A stretch of DNA of 64,000 nt, from positions 1 through 64,000 of the forward strand of contig NZ_AYMP01000023.1 in NCBI RefSeq assembly GCF_000633515.1, read 5' to 3'. Below, piece by piece: positions 50,302 to 59,991 of this stretch. The number at the start of each line of letters is the position of its first letter. The stretch's first letter is position 1. A program made the position numbers and the translations under genes. The notes under the pieces were generated by a model that was not told the origin of the DNA, did no database searches, and saw only the letters and a program-made list of their open reading frames with translations. The DNA comes from Morganella morganii H1r. Lineage in GTDB: Bacteria > Pseudomonadota > Gammaproteobacteria > Enterobacterales > Enterobacteriaceae.

Positions 50302-51630
50302 ATGAAAGAGCGCAGTATCGAACTGGTGGACGGATTCCGTCAGTCGGTTCCTTATATTAATGCTCACCATGGCAAAACATTTGTGGTGATGCTGGGCGGC
50401 GAAGCTATCGATCATGAAAACTTTCCCGGTATTGTTAATGATATCGGCTTACTGCACAGCCTCGGCATCCGCCTGATTGTGGTGTACGGCGCCCGTCCGC
50501 AAATTGAAAAAAATCTGCTGGCCCATCAGTGTAAGCCGGTTTATCACAAAAATACCCGTGTGACAGATGCCCGGACTCTCGAACTGGTCAAACAGGCAGC
50601 CGGACAGTTACAGCTGGATATCACCGCCCGCCTGTCGATGTGTCTGAGTAACACACCGCTGCAGGGTGCGCATATCAATGTGGTGAGCGGAAATTTTGTG
50701 ATAGCCCAGCCGCTGGGCGTGGATGACGGCATTGATTACTGCCACAGCGGGCGTATCCGCCGGATCGATGAGGATGCCATCAACCGTCAGCTCAATAACG
50801 GCGGTATCGTGCTGATTGGCCCGGTGGCAGTGTCGGTCACCGGGGAAAGCTTTAATCTGACTTCCGAGGAAATTGCCACGCAGATTGCCGTCAAACTGAA
50901 AGCGGAAAAACTGATCGGTTTCTGCTCTGCGCAGGGAGTGGTGGCGGATGACGGCGGGATTATCTCCGAAATGCACCCGAATGATGCAGAGCACTATGTG
51001 CAGGCGCTGGAGGGCAGCGGCGATTACTACTCCGGAACCGTCCGTTTCCTGCGCGGCGCGGTGAAAGCCTGCCGCCGGGGCGTGAAACGCAGCCACCTTC
51101 TCAGTTACCAGGAGGACGGTGCGCTTATCCAGGAACTCTTCTCCCGCGACGGTATCGGGACACAGATTGTGATGGAAAGCTCGGAACAGACACGCCGCGC
51201 CAATATCAACGATATCGGCGGGATCCTTGAGCTTATCCGCCCGCTGGAGCAACAGGGCATTCTGGTACGCCGCTCCCGCGAACAACTGGAAATGGAAATC
51301 GACAAATTCACCATTATTGAACGCGATAACACCACCATTGCCTGTGCCGCGCTCTATCCGTATCCGGAAGAGAAAATCGGTGAAATGGCCTGCGTGGCGG
51401 TACATCCCGATTACCGCAGCTCGGCACGGGGCGAGGAACTGCTGCACCGTGTGACGCAGCAGGCAAAGCAGATCGGGCTGGAAAAGCTGTTTGTGCTCAC
51501 CACCCGCAGCATTCACTGGTTTCAGGAGCGCGGCTTTGTCCCGGCAGAAATTGAAAACCTGCCGGTTAAAAAACAGGCGCTGTATAACTATCAGCGGCGC
51601 TCAAAAATCCTGATCCTCGGCTTTCAGTAA
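50302..51630 (+). CDS. argA: Amino-acid N-acetyltransferase (N-acetylglutamate synthase)
   Basis: ArgA acetylates glutamate in the first step of arginine biosynthesis and is feedback-inhibited by arginine. The N-terminal amino-acid-kinase-like domain carries VVMLGGEAI and [10 protein letters not shown]. The C-terminal GNAT domain (about residues 295-442) has [19 protein letters not shown]. The length is 442 residues. GAGGGG precedes the ATG. It converges on recD with 9 bases between the stops and no visible terminator. Confidence 0.98.
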   Translation: MKERSIELVDGFRQSVPYINAHHGKTFVVMLGGEAIDHENFPGIVNDIGLLHSLGIRLIVVYGARPQIEKNLLAHQCKPVYHKNTRVTDARTLELVKQAAGQLQLDITARLSMCLSNTPLQGAHINVVSGNFVIAQPLGVDDGIDYCHSGRIRRIDEDAINRQLNNGGIVLIGPVAVSVTGESFNLTSEEIATQIAVKLKAEKLIGFCSAQGVVADDGGIISEMHPNDAEHYVQALEGSGDYYSGTVRFLRGAVKACRRGVKRSHLLSYQEDGALIQELFSRDGIGTQIVMESSEQTRRANINDIGGILELIRPLEQQGILVRRSREQLEMEIDKFTIIERDNTTIACAALYPYPEEKIGEMACVAVHPDYRSSARGEELLHRVTQQAKQIGLEKLFVLTTRSIHWFQERGFVPAEIENLPVKKQALYNYQRRSKILILGFQ

Positions 51631-51639
51631 TCTGCCGGA

Positions 51640-53472
51640 CTAACGTAAGCGCCCGCTCAGCCCGCTGTACCGCTGAGTGGGGGTTTTCACCGCCCGCTTA
51701 ACACACTCTTCGCGGCTGTATATGGTCAGAAACTGCTTCGCCCGCGTCAGTGCTGTATACAGCAATTCACGGCTGACCAGCGGCGAAGGCTGCACCGGCA
51801 GCACGAGTGCGGTATGAGCGAATTCAGAGCCCTGTGATTTATGCACCGTCATCACATACGCCGTTTCGTGTGCCGGAAGACGGCTCGGGCGGATCCCCCT
51901 GATAGTACCGTCCGGCAGCCGGAAATACACCCGCAGTTCATGGTTTTCATCCGTCAGCATAATCCCGATATCACCGTTAAACAGCCCCAGCGGGCTGTCA
52001 TTGCGGCTTATCATCACCGGTTTACCGTGATAGGCACGGTGCCGGTGTATCAGCGGACGGCGGATGTGCCCCTGCTGATGCAGCAGCCGCTCAATACGCT
52101 CATTCAGCCCTTCCACGCCGAACGGCCCCTCACGCAGCGCACACAACAACCGGAACTGACTGAAGGCATCAATTACCGCCGCCGGGTCTGCATGCTGTTT
52201 CACCAGTGACAAAAACGGCAGATAGGCTTTCATGGTATCTGTCAGTACCTGAGCATAGCCTTCTTCATCCTCCAGCGGCACATAACGGACATCCGCCCGC
52301 TGCCCGCCGAGAACCGCCATGGTTTCCCGGACATCACCACGGTTAACTGCTGCAGCCAGCTGCCCGATGCCGGAACCGGCATCAAAACGGAAACTTTTGC
52401 GCAGCAGACAGAGGTGATCCTGCACATTCACCGGATGCGCCGGTGATTTATCCGGCAGCACACAACCTGTCATTGCTTCCAGCGCCAGCCGCCGCTGCGG
52501 TGTATAACCGGATTCAGCAAAGCGGCAAATATCCCCCAGCACCGCTCCGGCCTCCACCGAAGCCAGCTGGTCTTTATCCCCCAGCAGGATAAGCATCGCG
52601 TTCTCCGGCAGTGCATCAATCAGAGCTGCCATCATCGGTAAATCGACCATGGAGGCTTCATCCACAATCAGCACATCCGACATCAGCGGGTTTTTCTGAT
52701 GATGGCGCAACCGGCGGCTGTCCGGCTGAGCGCCCAGCAGACGGTGCAGGGTTTTGGCCTGATCCGGCATCATGGCCCGCTGTGCATCCGTCAAATCAAG
52801 CTGAGCTATGGCCTCACCCAGCGATTCAGTCAGGCGGGCAGCGGCTTTCCCGGTCGGTGCCGCCAGTTCAATCAGCAGCGGCTCAGCGGCGGATTGCACC
52901 AGTGCCGCCAGAATACGGGCAACGGTTGTGGTTTTACCGGTGCCCGGCCCGCCGGAAATAACGGCAGTCCGGCTGCTGACCGCCACCGCCGCAGCAATTT
53001 TCTGCCAGTCCTCCTGCTCTTCCGTACCGAACAGTGCATCCAGAACCGGGCGCAGTTTCTCTGCATCAGCAGAAACCCGCTGAGGCCGGGAGAAAAATTC
53101 CGCTACCCGGCATTCATACTGCCACATCCGGTGCAGATACAAATTCTCTTCAGACAGCACAACCGGTGCGGGAAGTGAGCCATCACTAACTGCATCAGAA
53201 GCAGACAGCGCTGCTTTTATCTCCGGCAGTCCCGGCTCATTCAGTGCCCGCCAGACAGACTGCATGATCTCCGCATGCCGCCCGCCCTGCTCCGCTGCGG
53301 GAATAATCCCCGACAGCGGCAGGCAGACATGTCCGCTGCCGGTTTGTGCACTGAGCAGGGCAAAGACGAGTTGCAGCAGCGGATGGCTATCCGGTGCCAC
53401 CATCGCGGCAAACTGACAGTCGAGGGGACGCAGAATATGCTCTTCACACAACATTTGTAAGTGAGTGTTCAT
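51640..53472 (-). CDS. recD: Exodeoxyribonuclease V subunit RecD
   Basis: RecD is the fast 5'-3' SF1B helicase of RecBCD and controls nuclease activity before Chi. The Walker A motif VISGGPGTGKTTTVARILAA lies near residue 170, followed by LIVDEASMVDLPMM and the C-terminal TVHKSQGSEFAH motif. The 610-residue length matches E. coli RecD (608). The ATG overlaps the recB stop by one base (TAATG), implying coupled translation. Confidence 0.97.
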   Translation of the reverse strand: MNTHLQMLCEEHILRPLDCQFAAMVAPDSHPLLQLVFALLSAQTGSGHVCLPLSGIIPAAEQGGRHAEIMQSVWRALNEPGLPEIKAALSASDAVSDGSLPAPVVLSEENLYLHRMWQYECRVAEFFSRPQRVSADAEKLRPVLDALFGTEEQEDWQKIAAAVAVSSRTAVISGGPGTGKTTTVARILAALVQSAAEPLLIELAAPTGKAAARLTESLGEAIAQLDLTDAQRAMMPDQAKTLHRLLGAQPDSRRLRHHQKNPLMSDVLIVDEASMVDLPMMAALIDALPENAMLILLGDKDQLASVEAGAVLGDICRFAESGYTPQRRLALEAMTGCVLPDKSPAHPVNVQDHLCLLRKSFRFDAGSGIGQLAAAVNRGDVRETMAVLGGQRADVRYVPLEDEEGYAQVLTDTMKAYLPFLSLVKQHADPAAVIDAFSQFRLLCALREGPFGVEGLNERIERLLHQQGHIRRPLIHRHRAYHGKPVMISRNDSPLGLFNGDIGIMLTDENHELRVYFRLPDGTIRGIRPSRLPAHETAYVMTVHKSQGSEFAHTALVLPVQPSPLVSRELLYTALTRAKQFLTIYSREECVKRAVKTPTQRYSGLSGRLR

Positions 53473-56400
53473 TAACTTTCCTCCCCTTTAAACAGGGCAT
53501 CCAGTTGCTCTGTAAATGCCTGTTCCGGGCGATAAAACCAGATCCCCTGACCGGGATGGTCTGGTGTCATGCCGCGCAGAAAGAGGTAATACACCCCGCC
53601 AAAGTGTGTCTGATAATCATAATCCGGCAGCCGGTGACGCAGATAGCGGTGCAGCGCCAGCGTATACAGCTGATACTGCAAATCATAGCGGTGTTCCGCC
53701 ATCGCCTGTGCCAGTACGTCAGGCTGATAATCTGCGTGACTGTCACCCAGATAGTTTGATTTATAGTCCGCTATGTAATATTTACCATCGTGATAAAACA
53801 CAAGATCAATAAAACCTTTCAGCATGCCGGTCACCGCCGCAAAATCCAGCGGTGGTGCCTGTGCTGACAACGGATCATACTGCCGTGTCAGTGCATCCAG
53901 TTTTTGCGCGGTCAGATCACCGTCTATCGGCAGGAAAAACGCCATTTCATCCTGCTTATGACGTACAGGAATGACACTGAGTACCGGCCCGTCCGCAGAC
54001 AGCGGCGTATTCACCAGTTCCGTAAACCAGGTTTGCAGGAACGGTGCCCACTCAGCAGAAAATCCGTATGACAGCAGCTGCTCAGTCAGCCACTCAAGTG
54101 AGGGCTCACTATCAAATTCAAGCTCTTCAAACAGGCTGTGCAGGAATGTCCCCGCCATCGCGCCGCGCGGGAAAGTATAAGCGGTCTGTGCCGCTCCGGT
54201 TTCATCCTGCTCTTCACCGAGCGTGTCTGTATCCAGGGACGGGCTGAGGGAGCGGATCATCGCCATCATCTCTTCCTGCCTGTCCTGCGTATACACACTG
54301 CCGCCGGATGACGCACCGTAGCTCAGGCCGCTGTAGCTGGTCACACGCCAGCGACTGCTGACAGACCGGGTAAACGGCTTCACCGCCAGAGATGGTGGTG
54401 GTGACATGCCGGGCTGCCACAGTTGCAGTTGTGGTTCTGTTATCCGGGTAACGGCAACAGCGCGGTCACCCTGACAAAATGCATCAAGCCGCTCCTCCAG
54501 GGTTTTGCTGTCACACGCCTGCCCGTTCTGAAGCAGATAACCCAGCCCGTTAAGGTGCAGATCGGTATTACCCGTTTTTTTACGGTTACCTCTGATAATC
54601 GGCGCAACACCCAGGCTGCAATGGTAAACCGCCCGTGTCACCGCCACATAAAGCAGACGCAAATCCTCGGCCAGACGTTCTTTATCCGCCAGGGCAAGCT
54701 GTGTTTCATCCGGTGACAGTGTCAGGCACGGCTCAAAGGTGGTTTCATCATGATAGAGGCGCTGACCGCCTGCCTGAAAATTACAGATAAACGGCAGCCA
54801 TACCAGCGGGTATTCCAGCCCTTTGGATTTATGGATAGTGCAAATCTGAACCAGATGCTGATCACTTTCCAGCCGCATCTGCTGGCTTTCCGACTGCGCA
54901 TCCGGGCGTAATACCTGTTGTGCCAGCCAGCGCACCAGCGCATGTTCATTTTCCAGCGTCAATGAGGTTTCCTGAAGCAACTCACTGATATGCATGATAT
55001 CGGTTAAGCGCCGTTCACCGTCCTGTCCCGCCAGCAGATTTTCCGCGATCTTCCGCTGACTGAGTACCCGGCGCAGCATCGGCAGAACACCCTGCTGCTG
55101 CCAGATCTGCCCGTAACCGGCGAACTCGTCCACCAGCCTGTCACGGGCAGCTTCATCCTGATTCAGTGCCTCAATTTGTGCCGCATTCAGACCAAACAAC
55201 CCGGACGCCAGCGCACTGCGTAACAGCCGTTCTTTTTCCGGGTTCAGCACCGCCCGGAGCAGCCACAACAACTCACGGGCTTCCGGCATGTCAAACACGC
55301 TGTCGCGGTTTGAGAGAAAAACTGACGGGATCGCCCGCTGATTAAGGGCATCTTTTATCAGTTGTGCTTCCCGGCGGCTGCGCACCAGCACGGTGATATC
55401 CGCCGCACTGACCGGACGTTGTTTTCCGGGCGGGCCAATCAGGGCTGTACCGTTCTGTCCGGCATCCAGCCAGTCGCGGATCTGCCCGGCGCACACACCC
55501 GCCATTGTCCGCTCATAATCCCCGCTGCTGACGCCCTCTGCGGCCTGCCACCAGAACTGCACTGCCGGTTGAGTTTCCCCGGCAACAACAAAAGCGGCAT
55601 CATCATTTGCGGGCGCGGAACTGACCGGCTGAAACGGGATTTGTTTAAAGCAGAAAGGCTCATCTGCCTGTAAAAACAGCTTGTTAACACTGTCGACCAT
55701 GGTCTTCGCGGAGCGAAAGTTAGTCCCCAGCGTATAATGCGCACTGACATCCCGCCGTGCTTTGATATACGTGAAAATATCCGCGCCGCGGAAGGCATAA
55801 ATCGCCTGTTTCGGGTCACCGATAAACAGCAGCCCGTACGGATCTGCCGGTGTGCCGTTATCACCGGTGTTTTCCTGATAAACCGTCTCCTGATAAATAG
55901 TACGGAAGATCCGGTATTGCTGAGGATCGGTATCCTGGAATTCATCGATCATCGCCACCGGAAAACGTCTGCGCAGTGTCTGTGCCAGCAGCGCCCCGTT
56001 TTCCTGATGCAGTGCGTTGTCCAGCCGGGTCAGTAAATCATCAAATCCCATCTCGCCCCGGGCCTGTTTCTCCTGCGTGATGGTCTGGCGGATCTCATAC
56101 ACCGCGCGGGTAAACAGAACATCCTCCAGCGTCAGAGCCTGCGCTGTCAGTTCCTCAATCGCAGAGAACACCGGATGTGACGGCGGTGTGCCGCCTTTTT
56201 TGGTTTTTTCATCCAGCACTGCCTGACTGAAACGTTCTATATTTTTCGGCAGAGCATAGTGTGTGGTTTCTGTTTCCTTCGCCCAGTCATCAATGCCGGC
56301 AATCCATCCGGGCACCAGGTTGGCGCGGTAACTGCTTTTATTCAGATCAGAGTTCTGAATAAGACTGACAAAATCAGCATCACTTTCCCGCCAGCACTGT

Positions 56401-57104
56401 TTGACCTCATCGATCGCGGCGATAATTTTTTCATGGCGGGAAAGTAATGTCTCATCCGATTCCGGTGCATCGGTAATCCCGGGCAATTCCCCCTGCAGCC
56501 AGGGATAAATATCCCGCAGCAGCGCCTGAGGATCAGACCAGAGCTGTTTAATGGCTCTGGCCAGCTCAACCGGCAGCGGGTAGCAATGACGCCGCCAGAA
56601 GTCCTCACAGGCCTGTTTACGGACAGGATGCTCATCCTGAATCAGTGTTTGTTCAAAAAGCACGCCGGATTCAAAGGCGTTGTGTGTCAGCATGCGCTGA
56701 CAAAAACCGTGGATAGTAAAAATGGCGGCTTCATCCATCTGCCGTTCAGCCAGCAGCAGACGCTGAGCAGCACTTTGTTTATCCTCAATCAGCGCCAGAA
56801 GCGGGCCGAACCCGTAATCCTCACCCGGTTCCCCGCCTTCCTCATGACGCAGGCAGGCAATCCTCAGCTTATGGATGTTCTCACGGATACGCCCCCGCAG
56901 TTCATTAGTGGCGGCTTCGGTAAAGGTCACCACCAGGATCTCTTCCGCCGATAACGGCCGGACAAATGCCCCTTCACCAATACCCAGCAGCAAACGCAGA
57001 TAGAGCCGGGCCAGGGTGTAGGTTTTCCCTGTCCCGGCAGAGGCTTCAATTAACCGCTGCCCCTGCAGCGGTATTGTCACCGGATTTAAAGATTCAGCCG
57101 CCAT
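53472..57104 (-). CDS. recB: Exodeoxyribonuclease V subunit RecB
   Basis: RecB is the 3'-5' SF1A helicase and the only nuclease of RecBCD. Walker A ASAGTGKTYT lies at residues 21-30, and the helicase motif MIDEFQDTDPQQYRIF follows. The C-terminal nuclease domain has GFIDLVFYHDGKYYIADYKS with the catalytic DYK. At 1210 residues it is about 30 longer than E. coli RecB (1180). It starts 4 bases after the ptrA stop. The order recC-ptrA-recB-recD is the enterobacterial arrangement. Confidence 0.98.
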   Translation of the reverse strand: MAAESLNPVTIPLQGQRLIEASAGTGKTYTLARLYLRLLLGIGEGAFVRPLSAEEILVVTFTEAATNELRGRIRENIHKLRIACLRHEEGGEPGEDYGFGPLLALIEDKQSAAQRLLLAERQMDEAAIFTIHGFCQRMLTHNAFESGVLFEQTLIQDEHPVRKQACEDFWRRHCYPLPVELARAIKQLWSDPQALLRDIYPWLQGELPGITDAPESDETLLSRHEKIIAAIDEVKQCWRESDADFVSLIQNSDLNKSSYRANLVPGWIAGIDDWAKETETTHYALPKNIERFSQAVLDEKTKKGGTPPSHPVFSAIEELTAQALTLEDVLFTRAVYEIRQTITQEKQARGEMGFDDLLTRLDNALHQENGALLAQTLRRRFPVAMIDEFQDTDPQQYRIFRTIYQETVYQENTGDNGTPADPYGLLFIGDPKQAIYAFRGADIFTYIKARRDVSAHYTLGTNFRSAKTMVDSVNKLFLQADEPFCFKQIPFQPVSSAPANDDAAFVVAGETQPAVQFWWQAAEGVSSGDYERTMAGVCAGQIRDWLDAGQNGTALIGPPGKQRPVSAADITVLVRSRREAQLIKDALNQRAIPSVFLSNRDSVFDMPEARELLWLLRAVLNPEKERLLRSALASGLFGLNAAQIEALNQDEAARDRLVDEFAGYGQIWQQQGVLPMLRRVLSQRKIAENLLAGQDGERRLTDIMHISELLQETSLTLENEHALVRWLAQQVLRPDAQSESQQMRLESDQHLVQICTIHKSKGLEYPLVWLPFICNFQAGGQRLYHDETTFEPCLTLSPDETQLALADKERLAEDLRLLYVAVTRAVYHCSLGVAPIIRGNRKKTGNTDLHLNGLGYLLQNGQACDSKTLEERLDAFCQGDRAVAVTRITEPQLQLWQPGMSPPPSLAVKPFTRSVSSRWRVTSYSGLSYGASSGGSVYTQDRQEEMMAMIRSLSPSLDTDTLGEEQDETGAAQTAYTFPRGAMAGTFLHSLFEELEFDSEPSLEWLTEQLLSYGFSAEWAPFLQTWFTELVNTPLSADGPVLSVIPVRHKQDEMAFFLPIDGDLTAQKLDALTRQYDPLSAQAPPLDFAAVTGMLKGFIDLVFYHDGKYYIADYKSNYLGDSHADYQPDVLAQAMAEHRYDLQYQLYTLALHRYLRHRLPDYDYQTHFGGVYYLFLRGMTPDHPGQGIWFYRPEQAFTEQLDALFKGEES

Positions 57105-57108
57105 TGTC

Positions 57109-59991
57109 TTACCGTATTTCTTCTTTCACAGGTAACAGTGCCTGGAACTCCGTTACAGACGGATACGTCGTCCATCCGGCCGGTTTCGCGTAATCATCCG
57201 CTTTGCCGCCGGTGCCGGTTACCTGGGAGTAAAGCGCGAGTCCGTTTTTCGACATCACGGCGTTTTCATAGAAGGTCATCACATCCTGTTTGGTCATTTT
57301 TTTCACCGCCGCGATAGTCTGCTCACGGGTGTTGAAATCAAAATAATTATTTCTGAAATCAAATGAATAACGGGATGCTTCTTCCTCAAAGGTTTCCGGC
57401 GGCTGTGTCATTTCGGTCAGCAGTGCATTGCGGTATTTATCAAATTCCGCATTATCCAGGCCTTTCAGACGTTTTTCCGCATTGATATAAAAATCATTAA
57501 AGCGTTGTGACAGATAAGCCGGATTCTTTTCATTGCTTTGCAGCAGGAAGCCGATCCCCCACTGGCGGCCGAAGTTCGGATTAAATGCAAACAGGGCATA
57601 TCCCAGCTGTTCCTGTGTCCGCAGCTGATCATAGAACCACGGATGCAGAATTTTCGACAGCACTGACGAGAATGCCGCGCCTTCCGTCCGTGAATAACCG
57701 GTCGGGATAAAGATATTGGCCAGCGCGTTATCGGTACTGTTGGCTTTTTCGTCAAAATTTGGTTTCAGGGCTTTATCAATCACATAATAATCCCCTACCC
57801 ACCATTCCGTGCCCTGTGAACCGAGCTGCACCTGAGCTTTCGAGGCAATCTGCTCTGCCTGCGGTGCCGTCAGATTACCGAACACAAACATCTGGAGAGC
57901 CCCTTCACGGATCAGACGGTCACGGTACTGCGTGATGTCACTTTCTGTAATGGTCTCCAGCGCGGCGAGGCGTTCTTTATCCTCAAAATAAGGCACTGAT
58001 TTCAGACGACTGAACGGACGCATTGCCATTTCATAGGCTTTGCCGTTATCCGATACCGCAACCTGCTCACGATACCAGGATTTCGCCTGCGCCAGTTCAG
58101 ATGCTGTCGGGCTAAAGGACTGATATTCAGTCACTGCCGTGGTCAGCAATTCCGGCAGATGCTGGGAATAGCCACTGACACTGATATTCAGGCCATCATC
58201 ATCACTGATATTAATCCCCATGCCTGCCACACTGGCCTGATAACTGAGCTGGTTCAGTTTCAGTTCACTGACATAACTGAGCAGCGCACTGGTAACAACA
58301 TCTTTGGCTGTTCTGCCGGTATTGCGGTTACGCAGCTCCAGCGCAATAATCGCTTTCGGCTCATCCGCAAAATAGCGGCTCGGCATGTAGAACAGGCGCA
58401 GCTTTTCAGTGTCTGTCAGTTGTACCGGTTTTTGCTGTTCCTGCTGTTTGATCAGATCAAAATTATCCGGAATAAACGGGTTCAGTGCAGGCAGAGAGAA
58501 ACGGAAATCACCTTCAGATTTACGCCATTTATCCAGCTGTGCTGCTGTCACTGCATCCACCTGATAAGGTGCATCAACGAAGTACGCTTTTTTATTGCTT
58601 GGTTCTTGCGGACTGGTATACCAGACACGGGCTTTTTCCGGTGTTAAATCCGCAAGACGGGCTTTGATGGCGGCAGGATCCCAGTCATCAGCCAGATAAC
58701 CGACATTCAGGACATTTTTTACCGGATAGTCCATCATCGTATTTGCCAGTGATTCAACATAATTCATATCACGGACAACCGAGTTGTAACGGAACGCCAG
58801 CATATTCACACGGGCGATTTCATCAAAATAGTCTTTCTTAATCCCTTTTTCTTTAATCAGATTCAGGTACGCGAAAACAGCGGCGGTAATTTCATCGCGC
58901 TTCGCCATCCCCTCATCCGTCAGTGAGACAGAGATAATAAACACGCCCTGATTACGTGCCAGGGTTGAGGATGCGGATGCACTGATATTCTCCGCCAGCC
59001 CGTTGGATATCAGCCAGTTAGCCAGTGTGCCTTCACTGCGGCTGCCCAGCAGATACGCAATATAGGTATCTGTCTGCTTGCGGAAATCTTTACTGTTGTT
59101 GTCGATGACAAACTCAAAATCCAGCGATTTCTGCGGCTGGGCAGGCACATAGTGAATAATTTTCTGCTGCTCGGCTGCGGTGATCAGCGGAACGGTAATC
59201 TGCGGAACAGCCGCATGGCGATCCGGAATCGTACCGAACGTCTCATTGGCCAGTTTTGCCAGTTCTTCTGCGGACTCCGGCCCGTAGATCACGGCTTTCA
59301 TCAGATTGGATGAATAATAGGTGTTATAAAACTTCAGCAGCTCTTCATGCAGGATGCTGCCGGGCTTATCTCTCAGGGTTTCCAGGTTACCACCGGAGAA
59401 ACGGGAGATCGGGTGTGCCGGGTTCCAGGTTTCCGCCCGTACCTGATACATGCGGTGCCCGTCACGGGAACGTGCCATGGTCAGTTCAGCGTTAACCGCA
59501 TTACGTTCTTTATCCGCATTTACCGGATCCAGCAGCGGTTCTGCCAGGGCATCCGCCAGCCGTTCGGTTGCCCCTTTCAGTGCATTGTTTTCAACTTCAA
59601 AATAGAAATCTGTGTAGTTGGAACCGGTACTGGCATTATGGCTGCCACCGTGCTTCGCCAGATAATCACTGAAGTTACCGGGTTCAGGGAAACGTTTTGA
59701 GCCCATCAGCACCATATGCTCCAGATAGTGCGCAAGACCCGCCTGGCTCTGTGGTTCATCCATACTGCCGATAGCCAGACTGACCGCCGCCGCTGATTTG
59801 CGCGCGGTTTTATCGGAAATCAGCAGAACCGTCATATTATTTTTCAGGGTGATTGCCTGATACTGACGCGGATCGTTGGCGCTTTTCTCAATCTCTCCGG
59901 GCAGAACCTGCCAGTTGTTCTGAGCAAGTGCATTGGCACCGGTAAAAAAGAAAAGCAGCGTAAAAATAAACTGCACTAGTTGTTTAGGCAT
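57109..59991 (-). CDS. ptrA: Protease III (pitrilysin)
   Basis: PtrA is a periplasmic M16 zinc metallopeptidase that degrades small polypeptides. A Sec signal peptide ends near ANALA-QNN (residue 23). The inverted zinc motif HYLEH lies at residues 88-92, with the third ligand region in DKERNAVNAELTMARS. The length is 960 residues against 962 in E. coli. It sits inside the recC-recB operon without a known role in recombination. The start overlaps the recC stop by 8 bases. Confidence 0.97.
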   Translation of the reverse strand: MPKQLVQFIFTLLFFFTGANALAQNNWQVLPGEIEKSANDPRQYQAITLKNNMTVLLISDKTARKSAAAVSLAIGSMDEPQSQAGLAHYLEHMVLMGSKRFPEPGNFSDYLAKHGGSHNASTGSNYTDFYFEVENNALKGATERLADALAEPLLDPVNADKERNAVNAELTMARSRDGHRMYQVRAETWNPAHPISRFSGGNLETLRDKPGSILHEELLKFYNTYYSSNLMKAVIYGPESAEELAKLANETFGTIPDRHAAVPQITVPLITAAEQQKIIHYVPAQPQKSLDFEFVIDNNSKDFRKQTDTYIAYLLGSRSEGTLANWLISNGLAENISASASSTLARNQGVFIISVSLTDEGMAKRDEITAAVFAYLNLIKEKGIKKDYFDEIARVNMLAFRYNSVVRDMNYVESLANTMMDYPVKNVLNVGYLADDWDPAAIKARLADLTPEKARVWYTSPQEPSNKKAYFVDAPYQVDAVTAAQLDKWRKSEGDFRFSLPALNPFIPDNFDLIKQQEQQKPVQLTDTEKLRLFYMPSRYFADEPKAIIALELRNRNTGRTAKDVVTSALLSYVSELKLNQLSYQASVAGMGINISDDDGLNISVSGYSQHLPELLTTAVTEYQSFSPTASELAQAKSWYREQVAVSDNGKAYEMAMRPFSRLKSVPYFEDKERLAALETITESDITQYRDRLIREGALQMFVFGNLTAPQAEQIASKAQVQLGSQGTEWWVGDYYVIDKALKPNFDEKANSTDNALANIFIPTGYSRTEGAAFSSVLSKILHPWFYDQLRTQEQLGYALFAFNPNFGRQWGIGFLLQSNEKNPAYLSQRFNDFYINAEKRLKGLDNAEFDKYRNALLTEMTQPPETFEEEASRYSFDFRNNYFDFNTREQTIAAVKKMTKQDVMTFYENAVMSKNGLALYSQVTGTGGKADDYAKPAGWTTYPSVTEFQALLPVKEEIR